This document shows positions 23,742 through 31,833 of a stretch of 40,697 nucleotides of DNA, one piece after another. The translations under genes were made by a program, and so were the position numbers. The DNA comes from Psychrobacillus insolitus (GTDB taxonomy: Bacteria; Bacillota; Bacilli; Bacillales_A; Planococcaceae). The stretch is from positions 1-40,697 of the forward strand of contig NZ_QKZI01000012.1 of assembly GCF_003254155.1 (NCBI RefSeq). Reading direction: 5' to 3'. Each line of letters opens with the position of its first letter. The stretch's first letter is position 1. The notes below the pieces were generated by a model that saw only the letters and a program-made list of their open reading frames with translations, did no database searches and was not told the DNA's origin.

Positions 23742-24224
23742 TTAATCATTTTTTGACTTAATATCTGGGAAATTTTTTAATGGCTTTTGAAGTACATCCA
23801 CAATGGCTGCGATGATACTTGTTGCTAAAATACCCATTAGACTTAGTGATATAGGACCTGCTGCATCATCACCTGTGAATTGAGCATGCACCCTTAAATA
23901 AACTATTGCTAACAAAATGAAGAAAATGATAGTAAAAGCGCATTTTTTTATTACCTTCAAACATTGAAGTGATAACTCAGAGAAAGCATTGTTCTTTTCG
24001 ATGTAGGTTAAAAGTTTAAATACTTGATACAACGCTATAGAAAACGTAATACATATTCCATATGCACATACCAAAAGTGGATATAACGAATAATCACCTG
24101 GACGCTCTATCGCGTCTCTTCTGGCTGCTTCAGGTAACAAAAATATACACAGGGCAAACACTGCAATTCCAATTAGAAAAATTATTACCTTTAAAAAAGT
24201 AGTTGAACCTCGTCTAACATTCAT
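23742..24224 (-). CDS. DUF2975 membrane protein, intact paralogue
   Basis: A 160-residue protein with four TM helices (FLKVIIFLIGIAVFALCIFL, LLVCAYGICITFSIALYQVF, CAFTIIFFILLAIVYL, LSLMGILATSIIAAIVDVLQ) and the family loop YIEKNNAFSELSLQCLKVIK. It is 35 bases upstream of the frameshifted paralogue, and the two share the TM pattern and loop, so they arose by tandem duplication. With the following HTH gene the set forms a membrane-protein/regulator module whose role is unknown; by analogy with similar pairs the membrane protein may sequester or signal to the HTH protein. GAGGTG precedes the ATG. Confidence 0.8.
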   Translation of the reverse strand: MNVRRGSTTFLKVIIFLIGIAVFALCIFLLPEAARRDAIERPGDYSLYPLLVCAYGICITFSIALYQVFKLLTYIEKNNAFSELSLQCLKVIKKCAFTIIFFILLAIVYLRVHAQFTGDDAAGPISLSLMGILATSIIAAIVDVLQKPLKNFPDIKSKND

Positions 24225-24353
24225 TTAAAACACCTCACTTATTTAATGACAACATGATTTTATCATGAAATTTATCGTTTTACAATAAATTTTCATTGTT
24301 TTTCATTATATTATCATTGTTATTGAAATATCCTTTTAATTTTGACAAAAATA

Positions 24354-24385
24354 AAAAGCATTTCTCATTACAAAGAAATGCTCTT
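24354..24385. terminator. Terminator-like hairpin
   Basis: AGCATTTCT (24357-24365) pairs with AGAAATGCT (24374-24382), with A-runs on the left and T's on the right. It separates the DUF2975 module from the remnants at 24.5 kb. Confidence 0.6.
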
Positions 24386-24546
24386 ACTTTAAAATGTTAA
24401 ATTTACAACTTGTTATACAAAACTTCCAAATAGTTTATTAAAGTAAATCAACAACGAAAGATAACAGAACCTACTTAAAATAAATAATATCCTTCATCGT
24501 AAATTGTTTACTTTTGAGCTGGTGTAGCCTTCACTTAATCCCATGA

Positions 24547-24723
24547 ATTGTATGGCAAACAGAAGTTGTAGAAAGTACGAAGAATAGGAATTCAATCGCA
24601 CGCTTAGTTAAAGCTGAGGAGATAGCCAATGTGATTACATTCTTCTCCTCACCATTGTCAGTTTCTATTACGGGCGATGTTATTGATGTAAGTAGAGGTA
24701 CAGACAACGCTATTCATTATTAA
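24547..24723 (+). pseudogene. C-terminal remnant of a short-chain dehydrogenase
   Basis: Open frame from a stop at 24544 to TAA at 24723: VVESTKNRNSIARLVKAEEI, ANVITFFSSPLSVSITGDVI and DVSRGTDNAIHY. The block R-L-V-K-x-E-E-I-A-N-V-x-F-L-S-P-x-S-x-x-I-T-G is the conserved end of SDR-family oxidoreductases; the Rossmann core and catalytic YxxxK are gone. Between 24723 and 25092 there is a dispersed repeat copy (about 24860-24945) and nothing else I can name. Confidence 0.75.
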
Positions 24724-24859
24724 AATATCAATCATTTTGGAGTAGATGGAGAAAGCTTGGTCGAAAAAACATTTATTCTTCAACCCAATAAAAAGTCGAT
24801 TCCATTCAAAGAAACCGGCTTTTTTATTTATCTTCTTACATCAAGCGTACCCCATCTTA

Positions 24860-24945
24860 AACTAAACTTCCAGTTACTTCAATAAGTTTTTAAAAAACAT
24901 CAATCCTTCTTGGATTAACGCTACCCGTTAGTGTTCTAGAACGTC
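24860..24945. repeat. Dispersed repeat, short form
   Basis: TTAAACTAAACTTCCAGTTA with ACTTCAATAAG at the left, a small hairpin AATCC(ttctt)GGATT, and GCTACCCGTTAGTG at the right: diverged ends of the same family. Confidence 0.5.
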
Positions 24946-25092
24946 AGTACTTGTCTTAGCGTTTTGACAAGATGTGACCCTTTTTTCAATTGAGAAAGGG
25001 TTTTCGAATATAAATTCATTATATTTGGTTATCCTATCCATAATTTAACCTTTTAAATAGGCATCTACTTCAGCGTATACATCTGCTAATCT

Positions 25093-25356
25093 TTATTCAC
25101 TTCGTAAATGAACGTGTACAAATTTTGCTACATCGTCTGCTCGCTCATTATCTAATCTATACTTCATTTTAACTAACCTACGTAATTGAGGACGGCTTAA
25201 TTTTTCATTGTTGTTTAAATCATGATTAGAGGAAACTAAATCATTTAACAATTGCGAAGCAAGTACAGCAGTCCCCTTACCATAAGATGTTCCCTTTTCA
25301 GTTAAAACTCTTTTATCATTATTAACAGAAGCACCTACTTTAACGAAGTTTGTCAT
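25093..25356 (-). CDS. Small protein of unknown function
   Basis: An 87-residue protein with a very good RBS (AAAGGAGG). Composition is soluble and charged. VGASVNNDKRVLTEKGTSYG opens it, then KGTAVLASQLLNDLVSSNHD, and a basic helical end (LSRPQLRRLVKMKYRLDNER, then ADDVAKFVHVHLRSE) that could contact nucleic acid. I do not recognise it. The strong translation signal supports a real gene. Confidence 0.6.
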   Translation of the reverse strand: MTNFVKVGASVNNDKRVLTEKGTSYGKGTAVLASQLLNDLVSSNHDLNNNEKLSRPQLRRLVKMKYRLDNERADDVAKFVHVHLRSE

Positions 25357-25401
25357 GTTAGTTCCTCCTTTCTATAGGTTTATTACATGTTGATTTTTTT
25401 C

Positions 25402-25560
25402 TTATGACAATGATAATGCCCTTTTTTCAAGAAGTTCATCCCAAGATAAGTAATTATATTGAACGGTATATGATAAATATGTTACTACTTCATCTACATG
25501 CTTTTTAAGTTCAACTAGATCACAGTTATTAAGTATTGATGACTCCATTAGGTCATTCAT
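25402..25560 (-). CDS. Very small protein of unknown function
   Basis: The frame opens at 25602, but AAGGAAAAAGG is placed for the ATG at 25560, giving 52 residues: MNDLMESSILNNCDLVELKK, then HVDEVVTYLSYTVQYNYLSW and DELLEKRALSLS. It is helical and acidic. Its size is that of Spo0E-like proteins, but the typical S-x-E-L-D motif is absent. It follows about 45 bases upstream of the 87-residue gene, on the same strand, so both may be one transcript. Confidence 0.35.
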   Translation of the reverse strand: MNDLMESSILNNCDLVELKKHVDEVVTYLSYTVQYNYLSWDELLEKRALSLS

Positions 25561-25713
25561 ATCCTTTTTCCTTGTACTCATTAACTTTGATAGGCCTATC
25601 ATTTCAATAATTCGATTACGCCATTAAAGCGCCCTATTATGGAAGAAGTAAAAATTACTATCAAATATTTCCTAATGATTTAATGTATTTTATCTTTCGA
25701 ATGTGCAATATTA

Positions 25714-26283
25714 TTAATTCCTATTCAAATGATAGATTAGTTGCACAACGCCAGAGGAGAACGTTCTTGTATTAACCATTTTTAAATTAATTCTCTGGTT
25801 TATATCAATAAACATCGGTTTTCCTTCTCCCAAAATAACAGGGTGAACAGATAATCTAAATTCATCAACAAGCCCTAAATTGATAAAAGTTGTTATAAGA
25901 CTTGCACCACCATATAGCCAGATGTCTTTACCCGGCTTAATCTTTAATTTATTTACTTCTTCAAGAACTTTATCATTTATGAATATTGCCTTTTTATCTG
26001 TCCCTTTTTGCGTTTTGGAAAACACGATTTTTTCTTTACTATGAACCAGATCCCACATTTCCTTGTCACTATCAGGTTCTTCCGTTTTCGGGATATATTG
26101 TCCCCATTGATCGTAACTTTTTCTACCATATAAAATAGTATCAATTTGATTTAAAAAATTAATAAAACCCATCTCAGAATCCATGATACACCAATCAACT
26201 TCCCCACTTTTTCCCTCAATAAAACCATCTAAAGTTACTGCTAAATCTAAAATTATTCTTCTTGATCCTACGTTTTTGGACAT
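25714..26283 (-). CDS. Dihydrofolate reductase-like (RibD C-terminal family) protein
   Basis: A 189-residue protein of the DHFR/RibD-C superfamily (YwjB/YyaP-like). It starts with RRIILDLAVTLDGFIEGKSG, which is the family's substrate/NADPH-binding strand; DTILYGRKSYDQWGQY and WLYGGASLITTFINLGLVDE, with the GGA-x-L NADPH loop, follow; FRLSVHPVILGEGKPMF closes the fold. These proteins are probably reductases of unknown substrate and differ from folA enzymes. GGGAGG precedes the ATG. It stands alone as cargo. Confidence 0.85.
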   Translation of the reverse strand: MSKNVGSRRIILDLAVTLDGFIEGKSGEVDWCIMDSEMGFINFLNQIDTILYGRKSYDQWGQYIPKTEEPDSDKEMWDLVHSKEKIVFSKTQKGTDKKAIFINDKVLEEVNKLKIKPGKDIWLYGGASLITTFINLGLVDEFRLSVHPVILGEGKPMFIDINQRINLKMVNTRTFSSGVVQLIYHLNRN

Positions 26284-26616
26284 AATTCTTCCTCCCTTTA
26301 ATCAAATAGATATGGCCTGTGTGTAGTAATGTAACCAAATATTACGTTAATCATTAACCTACATAAAAAACGAGAGAAAGTAATAGTAAACATCCATTTT
26401 TTCTGCAGGGACTCCTACATACAAAAAGAAATTTTGACTTCATCTCCACTCACCTAGCATGATCATGTCCCCTAAGTAATATTGGTTCACATCGTAAGCA
26501 TAAAAATCAGGCTTGTATCTCCCTAATACTTATTACATAAATAAGTTCCATATCTACACAGACATCTATTATCATAATTAAATATCTTTTAAATAATTAT
26601 TTAGGTGGGTAGTTAT

Positions 26617-26799
26617 ATGCGGTGATAGGCTTATTTCCATTTTACTTCTGCTGCAACATAAAAAAAATTGACAACCAGAGAATTAGCCAAGGAATTAGAG
26701 GTAACTGAACGTACCATTCATCGTGATATGAAAAGATTGAGTACACCAGGTATTCCCCTTGTGGCTGAGCACGGTAAGTCACAAGGATGAAGATTACTT
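26617..26799 (+). pseudogene. Remnant of a YafY/DeoR-type HTH regulator
   Basis: After an ATG with a two-base deletion (GDRLISILLLLQHK follows in the next frame) and an A-run frameshift, the frame reads LTTRELAKELEVTERTIHRD, then MKRLSTPGIPLVAEHGKSQG and a TGA where the family has TGG. This is the N-terminal HTH_11 domain of WYL-type regulators; the rest is deleted. 26284-26616 shows nothing else. Confidence 0.75.
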
Positions 26800-26928
26800 A
26801 AATAATAACTAATTCATATACTCTCTATAACCATACAAACCAAGATAAGATCAGTATCAAATACATAGTCTATCTAGATTCAAACCAAAGGAGAAAAGAA
26901 ATATGTAAAGGCATAGTGGAGTATTGAA

Positions 26929-28488
26929 TTAACCAGTGTTATTTATTCTTACTTCAGTGAGTAAGTGTACGTTTAAATCCTTGTCGTTCCTCAGTTTATC
27001 TAAGTAATTTATTAATCGATGATAGCCACCAATAATCTCTAAGCTTTCAATTTGTTCAGCTACCATTTCTTGTACATATTTTGTAAAACGCACTGCTGAA
27101 TCTTTTTTCAATTGAATGATATACGCGATATATAGCTCTACCGTTGTCCAGCCTGTTTTGGAGTGGCGACCTTTCCCCGTTGTTGTTTTTAGTAACTTAG
27201 TTGATAGCTTAATCAAATTATTGAGTGTGCTACTGGCAATACCTACAGTTTCACATATCTCCTTTTGCGTACGCCAAATAAACGGCTCAGAACTGCTTTT
27301 TTCTGCCGTAATATATTTGACCATATCTTCTTCCCATTCATCATAATGACTACGCTGACGATCCTCACGTGCCTTTTTATGCTTGTACCAAACTTTATTG
27401 CCGAAATACAATGGAATATTCTCGGCTCCCTGTACATATAATGCAAGCAACTGCTCAACGTATTCCTTCTTTGCTCCTTTATAACGACCAGAATATGCCG
27501 AAGAGATAATTGCCTTCATATCTTGAGCAGATAATGGATATCGTAAATTAGTATTATATTGATCTAGTAAATCGAATGTAAGAGAATTCTCTTGTCCATC
27601 TTGAAAACATACTAAAGCTAGCGTAAACAATACATTATTTCGCCCAATTTGTCCTTTTTCTCCTTTTACGTCTGTTGCGTGAATCAATTTATTAAACCAC
27701 TCAGAATGAATTAAAGATGTTACGTGCATTTTTTTCGGCACTATATATAAAGAACGTCCCAGATCATCATCTTTCTGTTGTGACCACTTAATAAGTGTCC
27801 CTGGATGATAAATGGCTGTTTCATCAAACCATTCGATATTATGGCTATTTGGCATACGGAAAAAGCCAAAATCATTACAATACATATCTGCATCGACCGA
27901 CTGCAAACTACGTTTAATATTATCCGAAATACGTTTGGCTACTTTAATGCTACGAAACTCTTTCTTGTTTGAAATAAAAATAGGTGTCTCAAGTGCAAAA
28001 AATACATGGTAGCCTCGATCTGATGACAAAATAAGTGTTGGTTGACCTATGCTTTGATCTAAACATGCAAGTAAAATATCCTGTACGCTATGCTTTTTGG
28101 TATCAATGTCGACCACAAAGGTATTAATCTGCTGTAGATTTTCTTCTACAAAACCTTTAATTAAACGTCGGTCTTGATCGGCATATTGATAGCGTCGATA
28201 AACGTTTGGTGTGAAATGTGTAATTTTATTAGCTTGCTCAATTAACGTTTCGTTCGACGTAATGATATACCCCTTCACGCCTCCAGAAGTAAAATGACTT
28301 TTATCACGCACAGCAAATACAGCACCCTTTTTATGGAGCATATCTGCTTTTGTAGCTTCTACTCGCATTGGCAAAGCTGCTTTTGAATGCTTCGTTTTAT
28401 ATTTGGTTAAACCCTCTTGCATCAATATATTGATTACACGTGTTAACTTTTCATCCGTTTTATGCTCCTGAAGCGCAAAAATAGCCAT
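26929..28488 (-). CDS. Plasmid replication protein with primase domains (second replicon)
   Basis: A 519-residue protein. Residues 100-230 have the primase-polymerase pattern: FVVDIDTKK (acidic pair), then LILSSDRGYHVFFALE (the S-x-G-x-H motif), then YCNDFGFFRMPNSHNIEW. Residues 290-380 fit the primase C-terminal 1 domain (RNNVLFTLALVCFQDGQENS, then DMKAIISSAYSGRYKG). A winged-helix-like segment follows (WRTQKEICETVGIASSTLNN). Such proteins start replication of medium-size theta plasmids in Bacillales. GGAGGTGG is placed for the ATG at 28488; the longer frame (28587) adds 33 unrelated residues. Three 39-bp iterons and partition pair 2 lie upstream. Confidence 0.8.
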   Translation of the reverse strand: MAIFALQEHKTDEKLTRVINILMQEGLTKYKTKHSKAALPMRVEATKADMLHKKGAVFAVRDKSHFTSGGVKGYIITSNETLIEQANKITHFTPNVYRRYQYADQDRRLIKGFVEENLQQINTFVVDIDTKKHSVQDILLACLDQSIGQPTLILSSDRGYHVFFALETPIFISNKKEFRSIKVAKRISDNIKRSLQSVDADMYCNDFGFFRMPNSHNIEWFDETAIYHPGTLIKWSQQKDDDLGRSLYIVPKKMHVTSLIHSEWFNKLIHATDVKGEKGQIGRNNVLFTLALVCFQDGQENSLTFDLLDQYNTNLRYPLSAQDMKAIISSAYSGRYKGAKKEYVEQLLALYVQGAENIPLYFGNKVWYKHKKAREDRQRSHYDEWEEDMVKYITAEKSSSEPFIWRTQKEICETVGIASSTLNNLIKLSTKLLKTTTGKGRHSKTGWTTVELYIAYIIQLKKDSAVRFTKYVQEMVAEQIESLEIIGGYHRLINYLDKLRNDKDLNVHLLTEVRINNTG

Positions 28489-28691
28489 CAGAATCCACCT
28501 CCATAATTTCGGTGAACGCCAATGGCTATAACAAATATGTATATTTCGTATACTAAAAAAGAGTACACAAAGAATATTTTCAATCATCTATATTGAAAAT
28601 AAGAACCGGTTTTGTTATAATAAGTACATTAACATTTAGTAAAATACATAATCAAAGTGTTGGTAGCACGATGATTATAAAATGTACCATT

Positions 28692-28808
28692 GAGGTTCAC
28701 CTATTAAGTTTTTATTGTTTAGGCAAGGCTGAGCTTCACCTATTAAATTTTTATTGTTTAGGCAAGACTGAGGTTCACCTATTAAGTTTTTATTGTTTAG
28801 GCAAGATT
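28692..28808 (+). repeat. Three 39-bp direct repeats (iterons)
   Basis: Three head-to-tail copies at 28692-28730, 28731-28769 and 28770-28808 of GAGGTTCACCTATTAAGTTT-TTATTGTTTAGGCAAGGCT, with only a few substitutions. They are about 200 bases upstream of the primase-type Rep gene, the expected position for origin iterons. Confidence 0.85.
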
Positions 28809-28812
28809 GTGT

Positions 28813-28852
28813 AAAGTCATTCCAGTCCCGCAAAAGACTTAAGGAATGGCTT
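28813..28852 (+). terminator. Terminator next to the iterons
   Basis: GTCATTCCAGTC pairs with GACT-TAA-GGAATGGC and TTTTTT follows. A short plus-strand transcript through the iterons could end here. Confidence 0.65.
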
Positions 28853-28984
28853 TTTTATTTTGCCTAAAACTATCTAATTACCATGAAACCATAAAATAAT
28901 AGTGTTGTAAACTGCTAGAAATCATTATTAAACCTACTTTTCTCCACACTTTTCTACTTTTCCACTTTTGTTGGGAAGTTCATG

Positions 28985-29217
28985 TTTCTCGCAAAAGTGG
29001 AAATTTCTACTTTTCTACCTTTGCGAAGTAGAAATTAATAATAGTCTGTTTTTTTATTATTAAAAAACCCTTGCTAACCAAGTAATAGCAAGGGTTTTCA
29101 TCATTTTCTCAAATATCATATTTTCTCGCAAAAGTAGAAATTTCTACTTTTGTTAAGTAGAATAAACTTCTCGCAAAAGTAGAAATTTCTACTTTTCTAC
29201 TTTTGCGAGAAGTTTAT
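28985..29217. other. Palindrome cluster, candidate centromere of the second replicon
   Basis: A cluster of sites with the core AAGTAGAAATTTCTACTT: a one-base variant at about 28994-29013 (AAAGTGGAAATTTCTACTTT), a perfect 24-bp palindrome at 29129-29152, and one inside a larger inverted repeat at 29162-29217 whose 24-bp arms are perfect (loop TTTCTACT). The same core occurs twice in each of the three tandem units at 17.1-21.0 kb. They lie 0.5-0.75 kb upstream of parA2. Confidence 0.7.
29064..29098. terminator. Bidirectional terminator
   Basis: AAAACCCTTGCTA (29064-29076) pairs perfectly with TAGCAAGGGTTTT (29086-29098). It lies in the palindrome cluster and separates the Rep side from the partition side. 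The 29220-29650 stretch holds no gene I can support. Confidence 0.75.
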
Positions 29218-29658
29218 GAAATATTACATTTGTGTTACATTTTATTTTTCATCAAAATAATACGCCATTTTACTTTTCTAGTGGAAAAATCAACTTAATC
29301 CGTTCCATAGATTTATTAATAAAGAAAACGACAAATCCATACCTTATCAGTAGCAAGTTTTGTAATTTCCAACATATTAAAGTAGCAAACTGTTTTTTTA
29401 TTGAATGCATTCATGTTTTTATCATGATGCTAGATCTTTCATTTAAATGCAGTTCAATCTTCAATGATATAAAGATCCCTTCCACTAAAATCCCCCTTAT
29501 TTTCTTATGGCATAAGTCTAATTCAAAATCAGAATATTTTACAGATTTTTCTTTCTATTTAGGTGTATTTATGTTCTTTTAAACGAAATAAAGGAATTAG
29601 AATCTATAAAAACAAGATCTACTGTATCTTTGAAAAATACGATATGATAAAATATACA

Positions 29659-29695
29659 AAAGTAGAAATTTGCAAAGTAGATTTTAGCAAAGTAG
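29659..29695 (+). promoter_or_regulatory. Three half-sites upstream of parA2
   Basis: AAAGTAG occurs at 29659-29665, 29674-29680 and 29689-29695, exactly 15 bases apart and in the same direction, 50-90 bases before the parA2 start. This is half of the palindrome core and probably the operator of the pair. Confidence 0.6.
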
Positions 29696-29747
29696 ATTAT
29701 TGTTATTTACTCTATATAAAACTAGTAAAATAAAAGGGGATGTAGGG

Positions 29748-30554
29748 ATGGCTCAAACAATTGTAGTAGGAAACTTTAAAGGTGGAGTAGGAAAAACTAA
29801 GGTTTCAGTTATGGTTAGTTGGGAACTTGCTTACGAACGTAATAAAAAAGTTCTTTTAGTAGATATGGACCCACAAGGAAACGCAAGTACACTGATTGCA
29901 CGTTCAACAGGTGTGCCAGAGATTAATACAAGTATTTTTGATGGCTTTAAAAATGGTTCTTTAAAGGAATGTATTGTCGAAGTGACAGATAATCTGCACA
30001 TGATTCCTGCACAAGTATCGTTTAAGAACTTGCCCAAATTTTTATATCAAAACGTCAAAGAAGAAATCGATCAAGTTTCCTATTTAAAGAAGCTACTTGA
30101 TCCTATTCGGGATGACTATGATTATATTTTCATTGATGTACCACCAACAATAAGCGACTTCTCAGATAATGCGATGATGGCGTCTGATTATGTATTAATC
30201 ATTCTTCAAGCGCAAGAGCTGTCACTCGAAGGTGCCGAGACATACGTAAAATACCTTCAATTCATGGCTGATAACTATGATGCTAATATTCAAGTAGTCG
30301 GTGTTCTACCTGTTCTACTTCGTCCTGGTGGGCGCGTGGACATGTCTACTATTGAACGTGCGACGGAAATATTCGGTGAGGACAACGTAATGAAGAGTGT
30401 TATCAAACACTTAGAACGACTAAAGGCTTGGGATATAACAGGTATCACGAATAATGACCAACATGACAAAAAGGCACACCGTGTATTCTTAGATGTAGTC
30501 GATGAAATGGTTGAAAAACTTGACCACTTCGAGGAGGCTGGAAAATATGAATAA
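29748..30554 (+). CDS. parA: ParA-type partition ATPase (pair 2)
   Basis: A 268-residue ParA/Soj-family ATPase. The Walker A VGNFKGGVGKTKVS lies at about 6-19, the A' segment VLLVDMDPQGNAST at about 36-49 and IFIDVPPTISDFSD at about 127-140. No N-terminal HTH is present, so it is a small-type ParA and the partner does the DNA binding. AGGGGATGTAGGG precedes the ATG at 29748; the longer frame from 29700 overlaps the half-sites and is unlikely. It overlaps the next gene by 8 bases. Its sequence is clearly different from the ParA at 5561-6358. Confidence 0.9.
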   Translation: MAQTIVVGNFKGGVGKTKVSVMVSWELAYERNKKVLLVDMDPQGNASTLIARSTGVPEINTSIFDGFKNGSLKECIVEVTDNLHMIPAQVSFKNLPKFLYQNVKEEIDQVSYLKKLLDPIRDDYDYIFIDVPPTISDFSDNAMMASDYVLIILQAQELSLEGAETYVKYLQFMADNYDANIQVVGVLPVLLRPGGRVDMSTIERATEIFGEDNVMKSVIKHLERLKAWDITGITNNDQHDKKAHRVFLDVVDEMVEKLDHFEEAGKYE

Positions 30555-30942
30555 CCAAAAAGGTGGATTAATCCAAAAAAAGAAAAAGCCTTTGATGCAG
30601 CCCCCTGCCCCAGTCAAGAAAATACAAGAAATGGATTTCGGCTATTCTGAAGTAGTAAATACAGAAGTTGCACCTACTCAAGAACTAGTGAAGGAAATAA
30701 CAAGAGTAGAACCTGCTCAGTCACGTAAAAAGCTTGGTGTCGGCAAAATGAACAGCACAAAAAGCATTAAAGTACCTACCGTCATACATAGTGAAATTTT
30801 TTTACTAGGCTCTTTCATGGATGAAAATAAAACCTATACCATTTTACAAACGTTAATTGATAGTTACGTAAAAAATGAGCTAACAGATCGTCAGCAACGT
30901 CAGTTTGATTTCATGGTTGAGGCGTTTCATGAAGAAAAGTAA
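30547..30942 (+). CDS. Partition partner, RHH-type DNA-binding protein (pair 2)
   Basis: A 131-residue protein. The N-terminus is basic and flexible (NNQKGGLIQKKKKPLMQPPA), as often needed to stimulate ParA. The C-terminal half has a strand and helices of RHH type: NSTKSIKVPTVIHSEIFLLG, then SFMDENKTYTILQTLIDSYV. It starts inside the end of parA2 with GAGGAGG ahead. It is the best candidate to recognise the AAGTAGAAATTTCTACTT palindromes around it. It has no clear similarity to the partner of pair 1. Confidence 0.75.
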   Translation: MNNQKGGLIQKKKKPLMQPPAPVKKIQEMDFGYSEVVNTEVAPTQELVKEITRVEPAQSRKKLGVGKMNSTKSIKVPTVIHSEIFLLGSFMDENKTYTILQTLIDSYVKNELTDRQQRQFDFMVEAFHEEK

Positions 30943-30944
30943 CA

Positions 30945-30994
30945 AAATAACACCTAACAAAAGTAGAGATTTCTACTTTTGTTAGGTGTTATTT
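30945..30994 (+). terminator. Palindrome after pair 2 (terminator and core site in one)
   Basis: A 50-bp inverted repeat with one G/T mismatch whose centre is AAGTAGAGATTTCTACTT. It begins two bases after the stop codon of the RHH gene. It can end the transcript and at the same time carries the core of the partition-type palindromes. Confidence 0.65.
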
Positions 30995-31077
30995 AGAATT
31001 CCATTTTGTTTTGAAGAACAATTTGTCGTGAGTGAAATTAGTGGGTCGTCGCAAGATATTTTAAAAAGTAATTAGGT

Positions 31078-31179
31078 TCACGTCACAGTTAATGATGTTG
31101 TAGCATTTGAAAAAGACAAACGGATAACCAAAAAAGATGAACCTTTACAAGGTAGAGCAAAACTCAAAAACGCTGGTTA
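31078..31179 (+). pseudogene. Possible 3' remnant of an unknown gene
   Basis: An open frame between a TAG and a TAG without a start: VHVTVNDVVAFEKDKRITKK, then DEPLQGRAKLKNAG. It has a protein-like composition but matches nothing I know. The rest of 30995-31379 contains no gene I can support. Confidence 0.3.
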
Positions 31180-31379
31180 GTGTTTGGGAGGATTAGTTAC
31201 TAAGAGTAAATTATCCTTATTGGAATATTTTAATTAAGCGTCCTCTAGCTGAGATTCAGGTCAACTAGTAGGGGATTTGTATACTTCGTTTATTCTCCTA
31301 TTTCCTTGTGCTAATTCTCCTATTTGTTTAGGAGACATACTCAGCACCTTATAGAGTGCACATCACATCTTCGCGGGGG

Positions 31380-31631
31380 TTATGTAGCCTTGGGGATGAT
31401 ATTAAGATCGACCGCCAAGCCTCTTTCTCTAGGAATCACGGGAACAAGTGCAAGCACTTTCTCGATCAGAAAAGTTCTCTTCGAATTCCTTTTAAAACAA
31501 TAAGCCTGGAATACATCACCTTGAATTTTAATGATTTGCACTCTTCTCTTACTCATTTCACCAATTCTTGAAAGATACATTAACTCGACAATCCAACCAC
31601 GATTTAAATAACTCTCTAACTCGATGCGCAC
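31380..31631 (-). CDS. Small WYL-domain protein
   Basis: An 83-residue protein: LESYLNRGWIVELMYLSRIG, then EMSKRRVQIIKIQGDVFQAY and CFKRNSKRTFLIEKVLALVP. The Y-L-S-x-x-G-E-x-S-x-R-x-V-x-I core and the A-Y-C-x-x-R-x-x-R-x-F end fit the small stand-alone WYL proteins of Bacillales. The WYL domain binds nucleic-acid-type ligands. GGGAGGG is placed for the GTG at 31631; the longer frame (31694) has no RBS. Confidence 0.7.
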   Translation of the reverse strand: MRIELESYLNRGWIVELMYLSRIGEMSKRRVQIIKIQGDVFQAYCFKRNSKRTFLIEKVLALVPVIPRERGLAVDLNIIPKAT

Positions 31632-31833
31632 ATTTGTTCCCTCCCATATATCTATTATATGCGAACGTATGTTTTTTCTGTATAAAATATACACGTTTAA
31701 TGTAAATTATCCCAGTTTGAGAGTAATCTTTTGTACGAAATTATGGAGAAAGAACAGCGATACACTTGCCATGAAGAATCGGATCATAGACCAAGAATAA
31801 GCAAAATACGTACATCTAAGACCTCTAAAAAGG

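Noticed and set aside
28593-28814. 73-codon frame through the 39-bp repeats as a repeat protein
   Set aside because: No RBS, hydrophobic repeated peptide, and the repeats fit origin iterons next to Rep.
17457-29217. CRISPR array suggested by repeated AATTTCTACT, which resembles part of Cas12a repeats
   Set aside because: The repeats are full palindromes at irregular large distances, there are no spacers of constant length, and no cas gene is present.
29232-29582. 116-codon frame as a gene
   Set aside because: No RBS, composition dominated by F, I, S, N and K as expected of AT-rich noncoding DNA, and no domain pattern.
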